From Clostridium sp. AT4 (GTDB taxonomy: Bacteria > Bacillota > Clostridia > Lachnospirales > Lachnospiraceae): a DNA stretch of 64,000 bases. A program made the translations under genes and the position numbers. Below, piece after piece: positions 53,528 to 61,640 of the stretch. How positions within the stretch are numbered: position 1 is the first letter of the stretch; every line of letters starts with the position of its first letter. The stretch spans positions 267,348 to 331,347 of the forward strand of contig NZ_LN999827.1 of NCBI RefSeq assembly GCF_001517625.2. Reading direction: 5' to 3'. The notes below the pieces were generated by a model. The model had not been told where the DNA came from, did not search any database, and worked only from the letters and a program-made list of their open reading frames with translations.

Positions 53528-53989
53528 TTATTCAATCATAATATATTTCTTCTGCTCTATAGCAGGCTTTTCTTCCTTTTTCGGGATAAACAGCTTTAAA
53601 ATACCGTGCTTAAACTCACCCTTTATATCTTCCTCAACCATGTTCTCTCCTACATAGAAGGAACGCTCACAGGCTCCTGCATACCGCTCCCTGCGGATAT
53701 AGCGTCCAGTATCCTTTTCCTGCTCATCCTGATCCAGCCCTTTGGCTGCCTGAATGGTCAAATAGCCATTTTCCAGAGAAACCTTAACCTCATCTTTTGT
53801 AAATCCGGGCAGATCCATTTCCAGCTCATACCCCTGGTCTGTCTCTTTCACATCGGTCTTCATCAGATTTTTGCCTCTGCGTCCGTACAGCTTTTTTTCA
53901 GCTCTTCTTTCATCTCTTTCATCAAAAAACGGAAAATCTCTCATAAACTCGTCAAACATATCTTCTCCAAAAATACTAGGCATCAACAT
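53528..53989 (-). CDS. Small heat-shock protein, Hsp20/alpha-crystallin family
   Basis: 153 residues. The N-terminal arm is rich in Asp/Phe/Arg (MFDEFMRDFPFFDERDERRAEKK). The alpha-crystallin domain begins MKTDVKETDQGYELEMDLPGFTKDEVKVSLENGYLTIQA and ends with GEFKHGILKLFIPKKEE, whose G-x-L motif and C-terminal extension are normal. It is an ATP-independent holdase chaperone. AGGAGAG precedes the ATG. It is controlled by the CIRCE site upstream, so it is heat-inducible through HrcA. Confidence 0.93.
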   Translation of the reverse strand: MLMPSIFGEDMFDEFMRDFPFFDERDERRAEKKLYGRRGKNLMKTDVKETDQGYELEMDLPGFTKDEVKVSLENGYLTIQAAKGLDQDEQEKDTGRYIRRERYAGACERSFYVGENMVEEDIKGEFKHGILKLFIPKKEEKPAIEQKKYIMIE

Positions 53990-54128
53990 AAATCATCTCT
54001 CCTTTTCGTGAAACCTTTTTGGATCTGTGATCTGCGATCTTATATCTTCCAATCCGTCTGCCGATCCACTATGGGAACCTCCGGAATCAAGTTCCTGCTT
54101 CTGAACTCTTTTCCTTTGTTCTAGCTGT

Positions 54129-54171
54129 AATATAACACTTATTATTAGCAATGTCAAGAGGTGAGTGCTAA
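54129..54171 (-). promoter_or_regulatory. hsp20 promoter overlapped by a CIRCE operator
   Basis: The minus-strand promoter is TTGACA (54152-54157), 17 bp, TATATT (54129-54134). The CIRCE element spans 54145-54171: GAGTGCTAA (54163-54171) is a perfect half-site, and TTAGCAATG (54145-54153) is the other half with three changes, with the standard 9-base spacer. HrcA binding would cover the -35 box. Confidence 0.82.
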
Positions 54172-54177
54172 TTTTTT

Positions 54178-54337
54178 TGTGAAGAATTTGTGAAGCCTTG
54201 ATTTTACGGGCTTCACATGGATTTTTCACTTACTTTCGCACTCGATTTTCTTGATTTGACCACATTTTTACCACAAATTCTTGGAAAAATATATTCATCT
54301 GATTTTCTTACCACATTTTACGACAACGACTTATGGT
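54178..54337. other. Probable left boundary zone of the mobile element
   Basis: The gene-free stretch between the hsp20 control region and the integrase stop. It has a GAAGCC/GGCTTC hairpin (about 54190-54214) and two close copies of ACCACATTTT(T)AC, at about 54260 and 54310. Tn916-type integrases bind short repeats inside the element ends, so these may be arm sites. The exact attachment point cannot be fixed without the other end. Confidence 0.4.
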
Positions 54338-55561
54338 TTATACCACAGCAGGTACGGTTTCTGGCAGGTTCATTTTAGACATCTCGTTCTCCACATGAGA
54401 CTTTTCTGCAATATGATTGTAGACATTCATTGTAATCTGTGCATCCGAATGGCCCATGACATACTGCATAACTTTAGGATTGACATTGTTCTCACCCAGT
54501 CTGGTACATCCCGTATGACGAAGGGTATGCGATGAAATAGGCGGCATCAGCTCCGGCTCTCGCTTCTCTTCTTCTGCCAGTTTGCTTTCTTTCTTATTAT
54601 AGGCATTGACAATGTTTTTCAGAAAGCTGTTCACTCCCGCCGGCATGATCGGACGTCCATGCTTTGTATTGAAGATGAATCCACTGCGTCCACCAATCTC
54701 CACATTACTCTGTAAACCAAGCATTAGGTTCAGTTCTCTCTGCTTACGGAACGCATCATATACCATCTGTGTCATAGGAATATCTCTGATTCCTGCATCC
54801 GTTTTGGTTTCTGAATCATGGAAACAATATCCTTCTTCACCTTCATAATATACAAGCTGTCCACCTACATGGATCTCCCGATTCTTCATATCCACATCTG
54901 ACCAGGTTAATCCAATGGTTTCACTCACTCTCAGGCAAGCCCCAAACATAACCTGCATCATTGGAAGATGAGGCTTATACACATTACTCTGTTCAACAAA
55001 CTTCAGAAGTTTTTCCTGCTGTTCCAGTGTCAGTGCTTCTTTCTCCTTTGCCGGAGCCCCATAATCTCCAAGTGTTCCTGTTACCGGATTCTTGCGGATA
55101 ATCCCATCTTCCACTGCCAGTTCAAAACTAGGATTCAATAAGCCATAAAGACCTTTGATCGTACTGTGTGCCAGTCCTTCATCTGACAATGCGGAAAAGA
55201 ACGTCCTTACGTGAGATGTCTTAAAATCTACAACACGAATGTTTCCCAAAGTATTTCGTATCCGGTAGTCCCACATACGGATATAATTCTTTTTCGTTCT
55301 TTCCTTGATATTCTTTGTTGCCATGTATCGCTCAAACAACGTATTTACAGTCAGCTTCTTGACTGATGCGTCTGTAATAAGCAGATCATCCATATCCTTA
55401 TTGATCTTCTTTTCCATTTCTCGCAGACTCGCCAGATCAGCTGCATAAATCGAATTACGCTTTCCGGTAATTTCATCCTTGTAGCGATACTCATAACGTC
55501 CATCCGGACGCTGGTATTCACCTGTTTTTAAATTTCTTCCTTTATTATCTTTTCTTGCCAT
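54338..55561 (-). CDS. int: Tyrosine recombinase, Tn916-type integrase
   Basis: 407 residues from the ATG at 55561 (AAAGGAATG upstream). An N-terminal AP2-like arm-binding domain (ARKDNKGRNLKTGEYQRPDGRYEYRYKDEITGKRNSIYAADLASLREMEKKI), a SAM-like core-binding domain, and a catalytic domain with Arg in LRVSETIGLTW, His-x-x-Arg in SHTLRHTGCTRLG, His in MGHSDAQIT and the nucleophile Tyr in MNVYNH. It integrates and, with Xis, excises a mobile element. Its position beside the host hsp20 gene, reading leftward, suggests the element's left end is at about 54.2-54.3 kb and the element extends right. Confidence 0.93.
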   Translation of the reverse strand: MARKDNKGRNLKTGEYQRPDGRYEYRYKDEITGKRNSIYAADLASLREMEKKINKDMDDLLITDASVKKLTVNTLFERYMATKNIKERTKKNYIRMWDYRIRNTLGNIRVVDFKTSHVRTFFSALSDEGLAHSTIKGLYGLLNPSFELAVEDGIIRKNPVTGTLGDYGAPAKEKEALTLEQQEKLLKFVEQSNVYKPHLPMMQVMFGACLRVSETIGLTWSDVDMKNREIHVGGQLVYYEGEEGYCFHDSETKTDAGIRDIPMTQMVYDAFRKQRELNLMLGLQSNVEIGGRSGFIFNTKHGRPIMPAGVNSFLKNIVNAYNKKESKLAEEEKREPELMPPISSHTLRHTGCTRLGENNVNPKVMQYVMGHSDAQITMNVYNHIAEKSHVENEMSKMNLPETVPAVV

Positions 55562-55785
55562 ATCAATCATTCCTTTCACTTCATTTTTCGTTATTCGGAA
55601 TGATTTTTGTCCTGTCGGTATCAGTCATTTACTGTCTGATATCTGCTCACAGATTAACATAATATTTTATGATTTCCAAGGGTGGATTCCTGCAAAATGC
55701 TAATTTTTATTTGCCTTTTTTACAGGAATACTTTTCACTTTTCATTCCGAAGGAAAGTTGTTGTATTTTATCTTCTTATCTTTCA

Positions 55786-55980
55786 TTACACTGCCATTGC
55801 ATCAAGATATTTTTTTATCTTATCCACGTTATAGAGAACACGTCTTCCAACAATCACTCTTGCTTCTGCATAATCTGCAATTTTCTTTGCAGTTACTTCT
55901 CCGCAGGATAACATTGCCATTAATCCTTCAATATCTACCGCCAGACGATTCTCAATCTTATACTCTGTTGTTTTTCTCAT
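55786..55980 (-). CDS. xis: Excisionase (Tn916 Xis-like)
   Basis: 64 residues from the ATG at 55980, ten bases after GGAGG. A basic start (MRKTTEYKIENRLAVDIEGL) leads into a winged-helix MerR-like DNA-binding fold (MAMLSCGEVTAKKIADYAEARVIVGRRVLYNVDKIKKYLDAM), typical of the small proteins next to Tn916-family integrases. It lies upstream of int on the same strand and should bias the recombinase toward excision. Confidence 0.85.
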   Translation of the reverse strand: MRKTTEYKIENRLAVDIEGLMAMLSCGEVTAKKIADYAEARVIVGRRVLYNVDKIKKYLDAMAV

Positions 55981-56480
55981 GATGCACATACCTCCTTTCC
56001 TCCGTATTCTTCTGCATCACCTCCCAGACAGCGGTTATGCCCGTTGTCAGTACACTCTACTTTTTGTTTAGACTTCTTACAATGATTTTCCATTCCGTTC
56101 GGCGTGTTGGCTTCCATTTGTACACCTGCTGTCAATGTTACAATCAACCTCTATCAGAATTATTCTGAATGTCGGCAGCTTCTTTCCAAACATACCGACC
56201 GTTTCCGGAGTATCTTCAACGCTCCCCATAAAAAGCTATGGATCTTGGCATCTGTGTTAGCTACATTTTCTATAAAGGAAAATATGGTGTACAGCTCATT
56301 CAATTTTCAAGGTACAAGAAGGATTTTAAATATCCCCTCATCTATACAGCCCTGTGAGGATAAAATGTTATTCGATTTTTGGAATTTTAAAAAATCCTTT
56401 CACTAATAAAGTCCGACAGAAGCGATTTACCAACCTGCTTTTGCGATAATTCACAAAATATTTACATTTCAGCTTTCACT
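55981..56480. other. Gene-poor leader between the leftward promoter and xis
   Basis: About 500 bases with no convincing gene. A 100-codon frame on the plus strand (56104-56406) lacks a ribosome site and family resemblance. The stretch would be the long untranslated leader of the leftward xis-int transcript from the promoter at 56512-56540; the only other thing visible is an AT-rich composition. Confidence 0.4.
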
Positions 56481-56601
56481 TTCGCTTTAATGCGAACTTT
56501 ATTGTTCTGTCATTATAATTCGCTTTAATGTTAATGTCAAGTATTTCATTCGCTTAGTTGCGAATGTTTCTGTTTACATTCTGAGATTTTGATAGTAAAA
56601 T
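56481..56601. promoter_or_regulatory. Divergent promoters with three TTCGC-type operators
   Basis: Leftward promoter: TTGACA (56535-56540), 17 bp, TATAAT (56512-56517). Rightward promoter: TTTACA (56573-56578), 17 bp, TAAAAT (56596-56601), leading to the XRE gene. Three boxes, TTCGCTTTAATGCGAA (56481), TTCGCTTTAATGTTAA (56519, half-site) and TTCGCTTAGTTGCGAA (56549), share the pattern TTCGC-N6-GCGAA. The second lies in the leftward promoter's spacer and the third just upstream of the rightward -35, a phage-like switch layout. Confidence 0.7.
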
Positions 56602-56633
56602 GGAATTATCAAATAGAAAGCAGGAAATCTGAT

Positions 56634-57194
56634 ATGACAATTGGTGATAAAATAAAAAAAATCCGGACATTCCGGAATATGACACAGGCAGAACTCGGTG
56701 CAGCTCTTGGCTGGGGCGATAAAGGTGCAAACCGCCTTGCCCAATATGAAACTAATTACCGGGTTCCCCGTAAAGATCTGGTTACTGAAATGGCTAAGAT
56801 TTTGGATGTGAATCCACTGACACTGCATGAGCCAACTACGATGAATGCTTCTGAACTGATGGAAATCCTGTTCTGGATTGACGAATTTAATCCTGGCATG
56901 ATTAATCTCTTTCAATTAGAGACTTATCCAAGCGAAAAATCAAATTCCAGTGGCGATACCGCTATCCGCTACCATGATTCTGATAGTTGGCCTGCTCATC
57001 CGCCTATTGGTATGTGGTTTAATTATGGGATTCTCAATGATTTTCTAAAAGAATGGACACTTAGAAAAGAAGAACTGACATCTGGTGCGATTACCAGAGA
57101 TGAATATTTTGAATGGAAAATCAACTGGCCACAGACCTGTGATGATTGTGGTAAACGGGAACCGTCGAAACAGTGGCTGAAATCAAGCGAGTAG
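56634..57194 (+). CDS. XRE-type (Cro/CI) repressor of the mobile element
   Basis: 186 residues from the ATG after CAGGAAATCTGAT. The N-terminal HTH is TIGDKIKKIRTFRNMTQAELGAALGWGDKGANRLAQYETNYRVPRKDLVTEMAKILDV. The C-terminal ~110 residues are Trp-rich (SWPAHPPIGMWFNYG, FEWKINWPQTCDDCGKREP) and include a Cys pair, C-D-D-C; this part looks like regulators found beside Tn916-type xis/int in Clostridia. It is transcribed away from xis-int and probably represses the leftward promoter through the TTCGC boxes. Confidence 0.85.
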   Translation: MTIGDKIKKIRTFRNMTQAELGAALGWGDKGANRLAQYETNYRVPRKDLVTEMAKILDVNPLTLHEPTTMNASELMEILFWIDEFNPGMINLFQLETYPSEKSNSSGDTAIRYHDSDSWPAHPPIGMWFNYGILNDFLKEWTLRKEELTSGAITRDEYFEWKINWPQTCDDCGKREPSKQWLKSSE

Positions 57195-57199
57195 AGCTT

Positions 57200-57363
57200 A
57201 GTGAAACTTAGCAAAACTTAAATTTATTATATTTTTTTCTTTTTACTCAAGGAAAAGGCACTGAAAAACCGATAATCCATTGTTTTCAGTGCCTTTTTTG
57301 CATATTTTTCTATTAAGATTCTCTCACATGCTTATATAAGTGAAACTTAGCGAAACTTAAATT
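57200..57363. repeat. 25-bp direct repeats flanking a terminator
   Basis: AGTGAAACTTAGC(A/G)AAACTTAAATT occurs at 57200-57224 and 57339-57363 with one mismatch. The second copy ends at the stop codon of the AlbA-type gene. Each copy contains two near-repeats of AAACTTA. This could be a duplication from insertion, or recombinase or replication sites. Confidence 0.75.
57253..57299. terminator. Bidirectional terminator between the XRE and AlbA-type genes
   Basis: AAAAGGCACTGAAAA (57253-57267) pairs with TTTTCAGTGCCTTTT, with A and T runs outside, between convergent genes. Confidence 0.85.
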
Positions 57364-58828
57364 ATGCCCAATATGGAATGTACTTTTTATATCTTGGTGC
57401 TGTATCCGGGTCCATTACTTTAATATATCCACCTTCGACAGCACTGGTAAGAAGTCTTGATGCCTTGGCCTTCTCTTTTTCTCCCAGACCAAATATTTTT
57501 CGAATATCTGAATTAGAAATACCTTCAAAATTGACATATGCTAGACACGCCTGCATATAGCAAGTCCGCATCCGATCTTCTTTGGTAGTTAATTCAAATG
57601 GTACTTTTGCAAACAATATTGCTTTTGTGAATTGGTTATTCTGATTTTCAATTCTCGGAGCAAGCAGCTCATTTTTACCGGTTGCTTCAACAATCTTATC
57701 ATAACCACTGCCACGCTCCTCACAAATACCACATTTGTGCATAAATCCGGCAATGTTTTCATTTCTGGATACTGGCACCGAATCTACAATTCTTTCGATT
57801 GCCACCAATGGTGCTCCGGCATTTGAAAACTCGATTCGATTTTTAAACACCTCCACCATTGGATTCGTTCCCCTTTGCTGAAGATCCTGATGTATCATAG
57901 CATTTGCCAGCAACTCACGGATAGCGATTTCTGGAAAACTGACAACAGATTTTCTCGTAGTTTCCACAATGACTTCTTCTTGCGGAATAATTGTCATAAT
58001 ATACTGCACGATTTCTTCATGTGAAAATGCATAACCTGCACAAAATTCCTTTTCTCTTATAGCATCCAATCTGGAATTTTCCTTGTACCAAATAACTCGA
58101 ACCGATCTCCTATGCAAAGATTCGAATTTTTTCAAATCTTTTGCAATCATCAAAGCACCCATATTCGTGATATCCCATGTCCCGGCATCATTTTTCATAA
58201 TAAATTTTTCATGTTGCAGGTCTTCTAGTACCTTATCTCGATTTCTCGGAATCGGCATTTCAAGTTTGTCATAATATTTAGAATAATCCAGTAATGACAC
58301 CATTTCATCCTCATTCAGATTTCCCATCGCAATTCGCAATTCATATGGTGTGGAATCAAATGTTCTCCACAATTCTCTTTCTTTATCCGGATACTCTTTT
58401 AAGTTCTTTTTATTTGTTCCAATTCTTATATACTCCCCACCAGCGAACTGTACCGGCTGTTTTTCTGCACAAGGAATCTCCATCAGCACAACCATTCCTT
58501 CATCCATCGGAACCTCAAAAAATCGGAAATTAATTCTTGGTGAAAGCATCCTGGAAAGCCATGCTTCCAATTCTTCATTTCCCTTTTTCATTTTGCGATA
58601 CTGAAATTCAGTGCCTACAATTTTGTGCGTTGCATCATCCATACCCCAAACAAGATATGCTTTTGGTCGTTCGCATAATGCTGCTGAATTGCTCAAAGCA
58701 GAAATATATTCACCAATCATCTGTGGCTGTTTATTATTACATTTAAATTCTACCCACTCAGTCTCATCCGGAAGTTTTGCAAGTTCCCGGACAAGGCTTT
58801 GCAGATATTCTATTGATCGTATTGCCAT
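57362..58828 (-). CDS. AlbA_2 (Schlafen-type) DNA-binding / GHKL-like ATPase protein
   Basis: 488 residues from the ATG at 58828 (GAGGGTGATTTT upstream). The N-terminal AlbA_2 domain is ETEWVEFKCNNKQPQMIGEYISALSNSAALCERPKAYLVWGMDDATHKIVGT, with the E-x-K pair of Schlafen-like nucleases. The middle region is RecG-like with a HATPase_c_4 segment (FPEIAIRELLANAMIHQDLQQRGTNPMVEVFKNRIEFSNAGAP...GICEERGSGYDKIVEA), and the C-terminal winged helix is FEGISNSDIRKIFGLGEKEKAKASRLLTSAVEGGYIKV. Such proteins act as regulators or occur in defence islands. It follows qatD by 29 bases on the same strand and may be co-transcribed with the Qat genes. Confidence 0.82.
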   Translation of the reverse strand: MAIRSIEYLQSLVRELAKLPDETEWVEFKCNNKQPQMIGEYISALSNSAALCERPKAYLVWGMDDATHKIVGTEFQYRKMKKGNEELEAWLSRMLSPRINFRFFEVPMDEGMVVLMEIPCAEKQPVQFAGGEYIRIGTNKKNLKEYPDKERELWRTFDSTPYELRIAMGNLNEDEMVSLLDYSKYYDKLEMPIPRNRDKVLEDLQHEKFIMKNDAGTWDITNMGALMIAKDLKKFESLHRRSVRVIWYKENSRLDAIREKEFCAGYAFSHEEIVQYIMTIIPQEEVIVETTRKSVVSFPEIAIRELLANAMIHQDLQQRGTNPMVEVFKNRIEFSNAGAPLVAIERIVDSVPVSRNENIAGFMHKCGICEERGSGYDKIVEATGKNELLAPRIENQNNQFTKAILFAKVPFELTTKEDRMRTCYMQACLAYVNFEGISNSDIRKIFGLGEKEKAKASRLLTSAVEGGYIKVMDPDTAPRYKKYIPYWA

Positions 58829-58857
58829 AAAATCACCCTCTAACTTTGCAATTAACA

Positions 58858-59586
58858 CTATTTTGAAAGAATATCTCGAAAATTAGCATAAACCATCTTA
58901 ATAATGTCTGGTTCATTATAATATCGTGCAACTAACTCGTATATTTTTATTAAGTTGTTAAATGTGTACTTTTTTCCATCAATTTTTGTAAACGGTCCAT
59001 CACTTTCAATTAATACTCTTGTTTTTGGTATCAAATACAATTTTTCTTTATTCTTTTCATTTGTTACCATGTTAGAATTAAGTGAAAAATAACATCCTAT
59101 ATCCACTAATTGTTGCAATTGCTCTCCGTTTCCATTAAACCAATGAATAATGCACCTACGAGGACGATATTTTTTCAAAATAGATATTGCTTCTTCCTCC
59201 GCTCTTCTAAGATGCACAGACATTAATTTATCCTTTTCTGCACACACTCTTACAATTTGCTCAAAATACATACATTGTTTATTACGCGAAATATAACTTT
59301 GTCTTGAAAAATCAAGTCCTATTTCTCCTACATAATTAGTTGTATTTACCAATTGCATAAAATCATAAAAATCCGCATCTTTCAGTGATACATCCTGTGG
59401 ATGGAATCCAAGTGCAAATTTCAAATATTTTGTTTCCGGATATATGCGTTTACAGGATATATATACTCCAGGCGAATTCGTCATGCACAATGTATATTGT
59501 TTTCTTTCATTTATTCCGTCATATATTTTCTGATGCTCTTTGTAATAATCCAGATGAAAGTGTGTATCAATAAGGTGTTGAATCAT
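58858..59586 (-). CDS. qatD: QatD: TatD-like metal-dependent nuclease of the Qat system
   Basis: 242 residues. TatD/amidohydrolase barrel: the first metal pair in LIDTHFHLDYY, FALGFHPQDV (His), VGEIGLDFSRQSY (Glu bridging ligand), MSVHLRRAEEEAISIL (His), CIIHWFNGNGEQL (His) and VLIESDGPFT (Asp). TatD family DNases are Mg2+-dependent exonucleases; in Qat systems this is the presumed nuclease effector, and catalytic residues appear intact. Its start overlaps the end of qatC by four bases. AT-rich, unlike the host genes to the left. Confidence 0.88.
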   Translation of the reverse strand: MIQHLIDTHFHLDYYKEHQKIYDGINERKQYTLCMTNSPGVYISCKRIYPETKYLKFALGFHPQDVSLKDADFYDFMQLVNTTNYVGEIGLDFSRQSYISRNKQCMYFEQIVRVCAEKDKLMSVHLRRAEEEAISILKKYRPRRCIIHWFNGNGEQLQQLVDIGCYFSLNSNMVTNEKNKEKLYLIPKTRVLIESDGPFTKIDGKKYTFNNLIKIYELVARYYNEPDIIKMVYANFRDILSK

Positions 59587-60953
59587 AATCCCAGATACTC
59601 CTTCATTCTCTGATCTGCGGAAAAAAGTTGTACTAAATCCTCTATACTTTTCTTGTATAATGATAAAAATTTTTCAACTTCCTCTTCTGTTAATTCTCCT
59701 ACGCATCTAATATATCTTTTTAATTCTTTATCCGAAGAATGTTTACAACGATAGATACTTCCAAGCACCGCTCTTAAATCTGCACTCTTCTCACTTTCTT
59801 CATATTCTATCAAAAAATCATAAGCTTCTCCCTGATAAGAATATTTTTTTATCTCATCTATGTCCAAAAGTGAACTTTTGCGTATCAAACACGGATAACA
59901 GTATCCACAGTTTACAGGATATTCTTTAGAGCCCTTTTTATTATATCTTGCTAAACAAGGATGTGAGCATGAAATTGTATCTGCATAACAGCTTTTAAAT
60001 GCATCTGTATCTTTAACTTGTCCTACAATCTCTCTCTTTGTATTGTACGCGAAAAAATTGGTAATAGTATTCTTTATTCCTACCTTTTCTAAGATATCAT
60101 TAAATTGTCTTAAAAAGTACGGATGAGTAGTTCTTGTGCTGCAAGTCCCTTTTCTTCCTCCCGTTAATGGAATATTGAGTCCGATAAATCCATTTTCTGG
60201 AATATAAACCGGTACATTTTCTCCCAAAATACCAGCCACACTAAGTGCTGCACATAAAAACAGTAATGATCTGCCACGAGAGGTATTTTCACTCCCCTTT
60301 AATATTCCTTCTTTTTCACTTATAGGAGCTCTGGAATTTGCTGTAAAACTAATAAATTTAACGAATTGTTCTGGATAAAGATCCTGAAAAGTCCTGGCAA
60401 ATAAATTCTGTCTTTTTGCAAGTTTAGGATATTCATTGTGTCCGATTAGACAAGGAGACTCCCCTTGTTCTAACAGTTTAATCGCACCACAAAAAGAATC
60501 CAATCCTCCAGAAAACAAGCATACACAATTACAGTTTTGAACATTCAAATGAATTCTATTTGCATGTTCCCTATAACTATATATTATCTCACTTTTTCTA
60601 AATGTAATATGCCAATGATCCCCTGTCAAAAATCCCAGTATGTTTTCCCATTGCAATTCCGTACGCTTCCATTTCTCATATTCTAATACTGGAATAGATA
60701 CGCTTATCTCTCTAGTCCAACAGTCTTTAAATTTTCTTCTGGACACTCTTTTATCCAAAGCAAAAATACTCAAACCTATTATGAACAAATCTTCGTATAT
60801 TGTAGAAATCTGCAGTTGATCCATTCGGTACCAGCTATCCGTTATGTTGGTAAAAATCGTACTATATTTTTTTCGGTTAATTGAAAAGACATATGCATCT
60901 TTCCATTCAGCATCTGGTTTTTTCTCTTGTTCTTTATCAATCCAAAACTGCAT
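59583..60953 (-). CDS. qatC: QatC: QueC-like enzyme of the Qat system
   Basis: 456 residues, about twice the size of true QueC. An N-terminal ~135 residues of unknown fold precede the PP-loop ATPase motif SGGLDS (148-153) and the QueC-like region EQGESPCLIGHNEYPKLAKRQNLF. A Cys cluster near 330-355 (SCSHPCLARY...NCGYCYPCLIRKSS) corresponds to the QueC Zn site. QueC makes preQ0; in Qat the homologue may modify a protein or DNA rather than tRNA precursors. The overlaps with qatD and the 2-base gap to qatB indicate one transcript. Confidence 0.9.
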   Translation of the reverse strand: MQFWIDKEQEKKPDAEWKDAYVFSINRKKYSTIFTNITDSWYRMDQLQISTIYEDLFIIGLSIFALDKRVSRRKFKDCWTREISVSIPVLEYEKWKRTELQWENILGFLTGDHWHITFRKSEIIYSYREHANRIHLNVQNCNCVCLFSGGLDSFCGAIKLLEQGESPCLIGHNEYPKLAKRQNLFARTFQDLYPEQFVKFISFTANSRAPISEKEGILKGSENTSRGRSLLFLCAALSVAGILGENVPVYIPENGFIGLNIPLTGGRKGTCSTRTTHPYFLRQFNDILEKVGIKNTITNFFAYNTKREIVGQVKDTDAFKSCYADTISCSHPCLARYNKKGSKEYPVNCGYCYPCLIRKSSLLDIDEIKKYSYQGEAYDFLIEYEESEKSADLRAVLGSIYRCKHSSDKELKRYIRCVGELTEEEVEKFLSLYKKSIEDLVQLFSADQRMKEYLGL

Positions 60954-60955
60954 CC

Positions 60956-61639
60956 TTAATCCTCCCCATAATACTTTTCAAATACAGATAAGGCATCGCT
61001 TAATGCATCCTCCACAATTTGTGATGTTCCCATGTTAGAAAAATCAACCGATTTCAAATTATCCAAGTTCAAATCACCGTCAATACTGTTTTCTATATAT
61101 TCATGCATGTCATTTAAAATTGCAGATGTTTGTGCAGGTGTTTTCCCTTTGGATATTTTTTCTTCATATCGAAAATCAAAGTTTTCTTTTATGTATTCTT
61201 TCAACATTTCCTTCAGTAATATATCAACTGAAACATTCCCTATATCCGCAATATCTTCTATTTCTAAATTCTCCATAGCCTGTGACAATGCATCCGCTGC
61301 CATATTATCTTCTACCGATGCACCATAATTTGTAAATTCATGAAGTAATTCTGTCCAAACAACTTCTGACGATTTTCCAATAAGATCTTCACGATGATAC
61401 TCACGTAATGCATTATCTATGCCTCCAGAGGCAACCTTTTGTGCAAAACCTAAGACTCCTGCTGCCGCCGATTGAAAACTACCACCTGTCGACATATCTT
61501 TTTTCATTGCGGTTGCATATTTACTGGCCGCTTTTGCTTTAGAATCAAAGTCTCTATTATTTATAAAGGCCGTCACTGCTCTTTTTGCGGTTGACCAATG
61601 CGGTGTTGTTGGTGCTATATATCCTTTTGATGTACCCAT
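60956..61639 (-). CDS. qatB: QatB: conserved Qat system protein of unknown fold
   Basis: 227 residues, mostly helical, acidic at the C-terminus. The start MGTSKGYIAPTTPHWSTAKRAV is a family hallmark seen in QatB proteins, followed by a Gly/Ala-rich segment (GGSFQSAAAGVLGFAQKVASGGIDNAL). There are no catalytic motifs. Its Gly-rich tail, ending DFSNMGTSQIVEDALSDALSVFEKYYGED, resembles a peptide that the QueC-like partner could act on, but that is conjecture. The ATG lies 1 base after the qatA stop. Confidence 0.87.
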   Translation of the reverse strand: MGTSKGYIAPTTPHWSTAKRAVTAFINNRDFDSKAKAASKYATAMKKDMSTGGSFQSAAAGVLGFAQKVASGGIDNALREYHREDLIGKSSEVVWTELLHEFTNYGASVEDNMAADALSQAMENLEIEDIADIGNVSVDILLKEMLKEYIKENFDFRYEEKISKGKTPAQTSAILNDMHEYIENSIDGDLNLDNLKSVDFSNMGTSQIVEDALSDALSVFEKYYGED

Positions 61640-61640
61640 A

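Noticed and set aside
56104-56406. 100-codon plus-strand frame upstream of xis
   Set aside because: No ribosome site, no recognisable fold, and it lies antisense in the likely leader of the leftward transcript.
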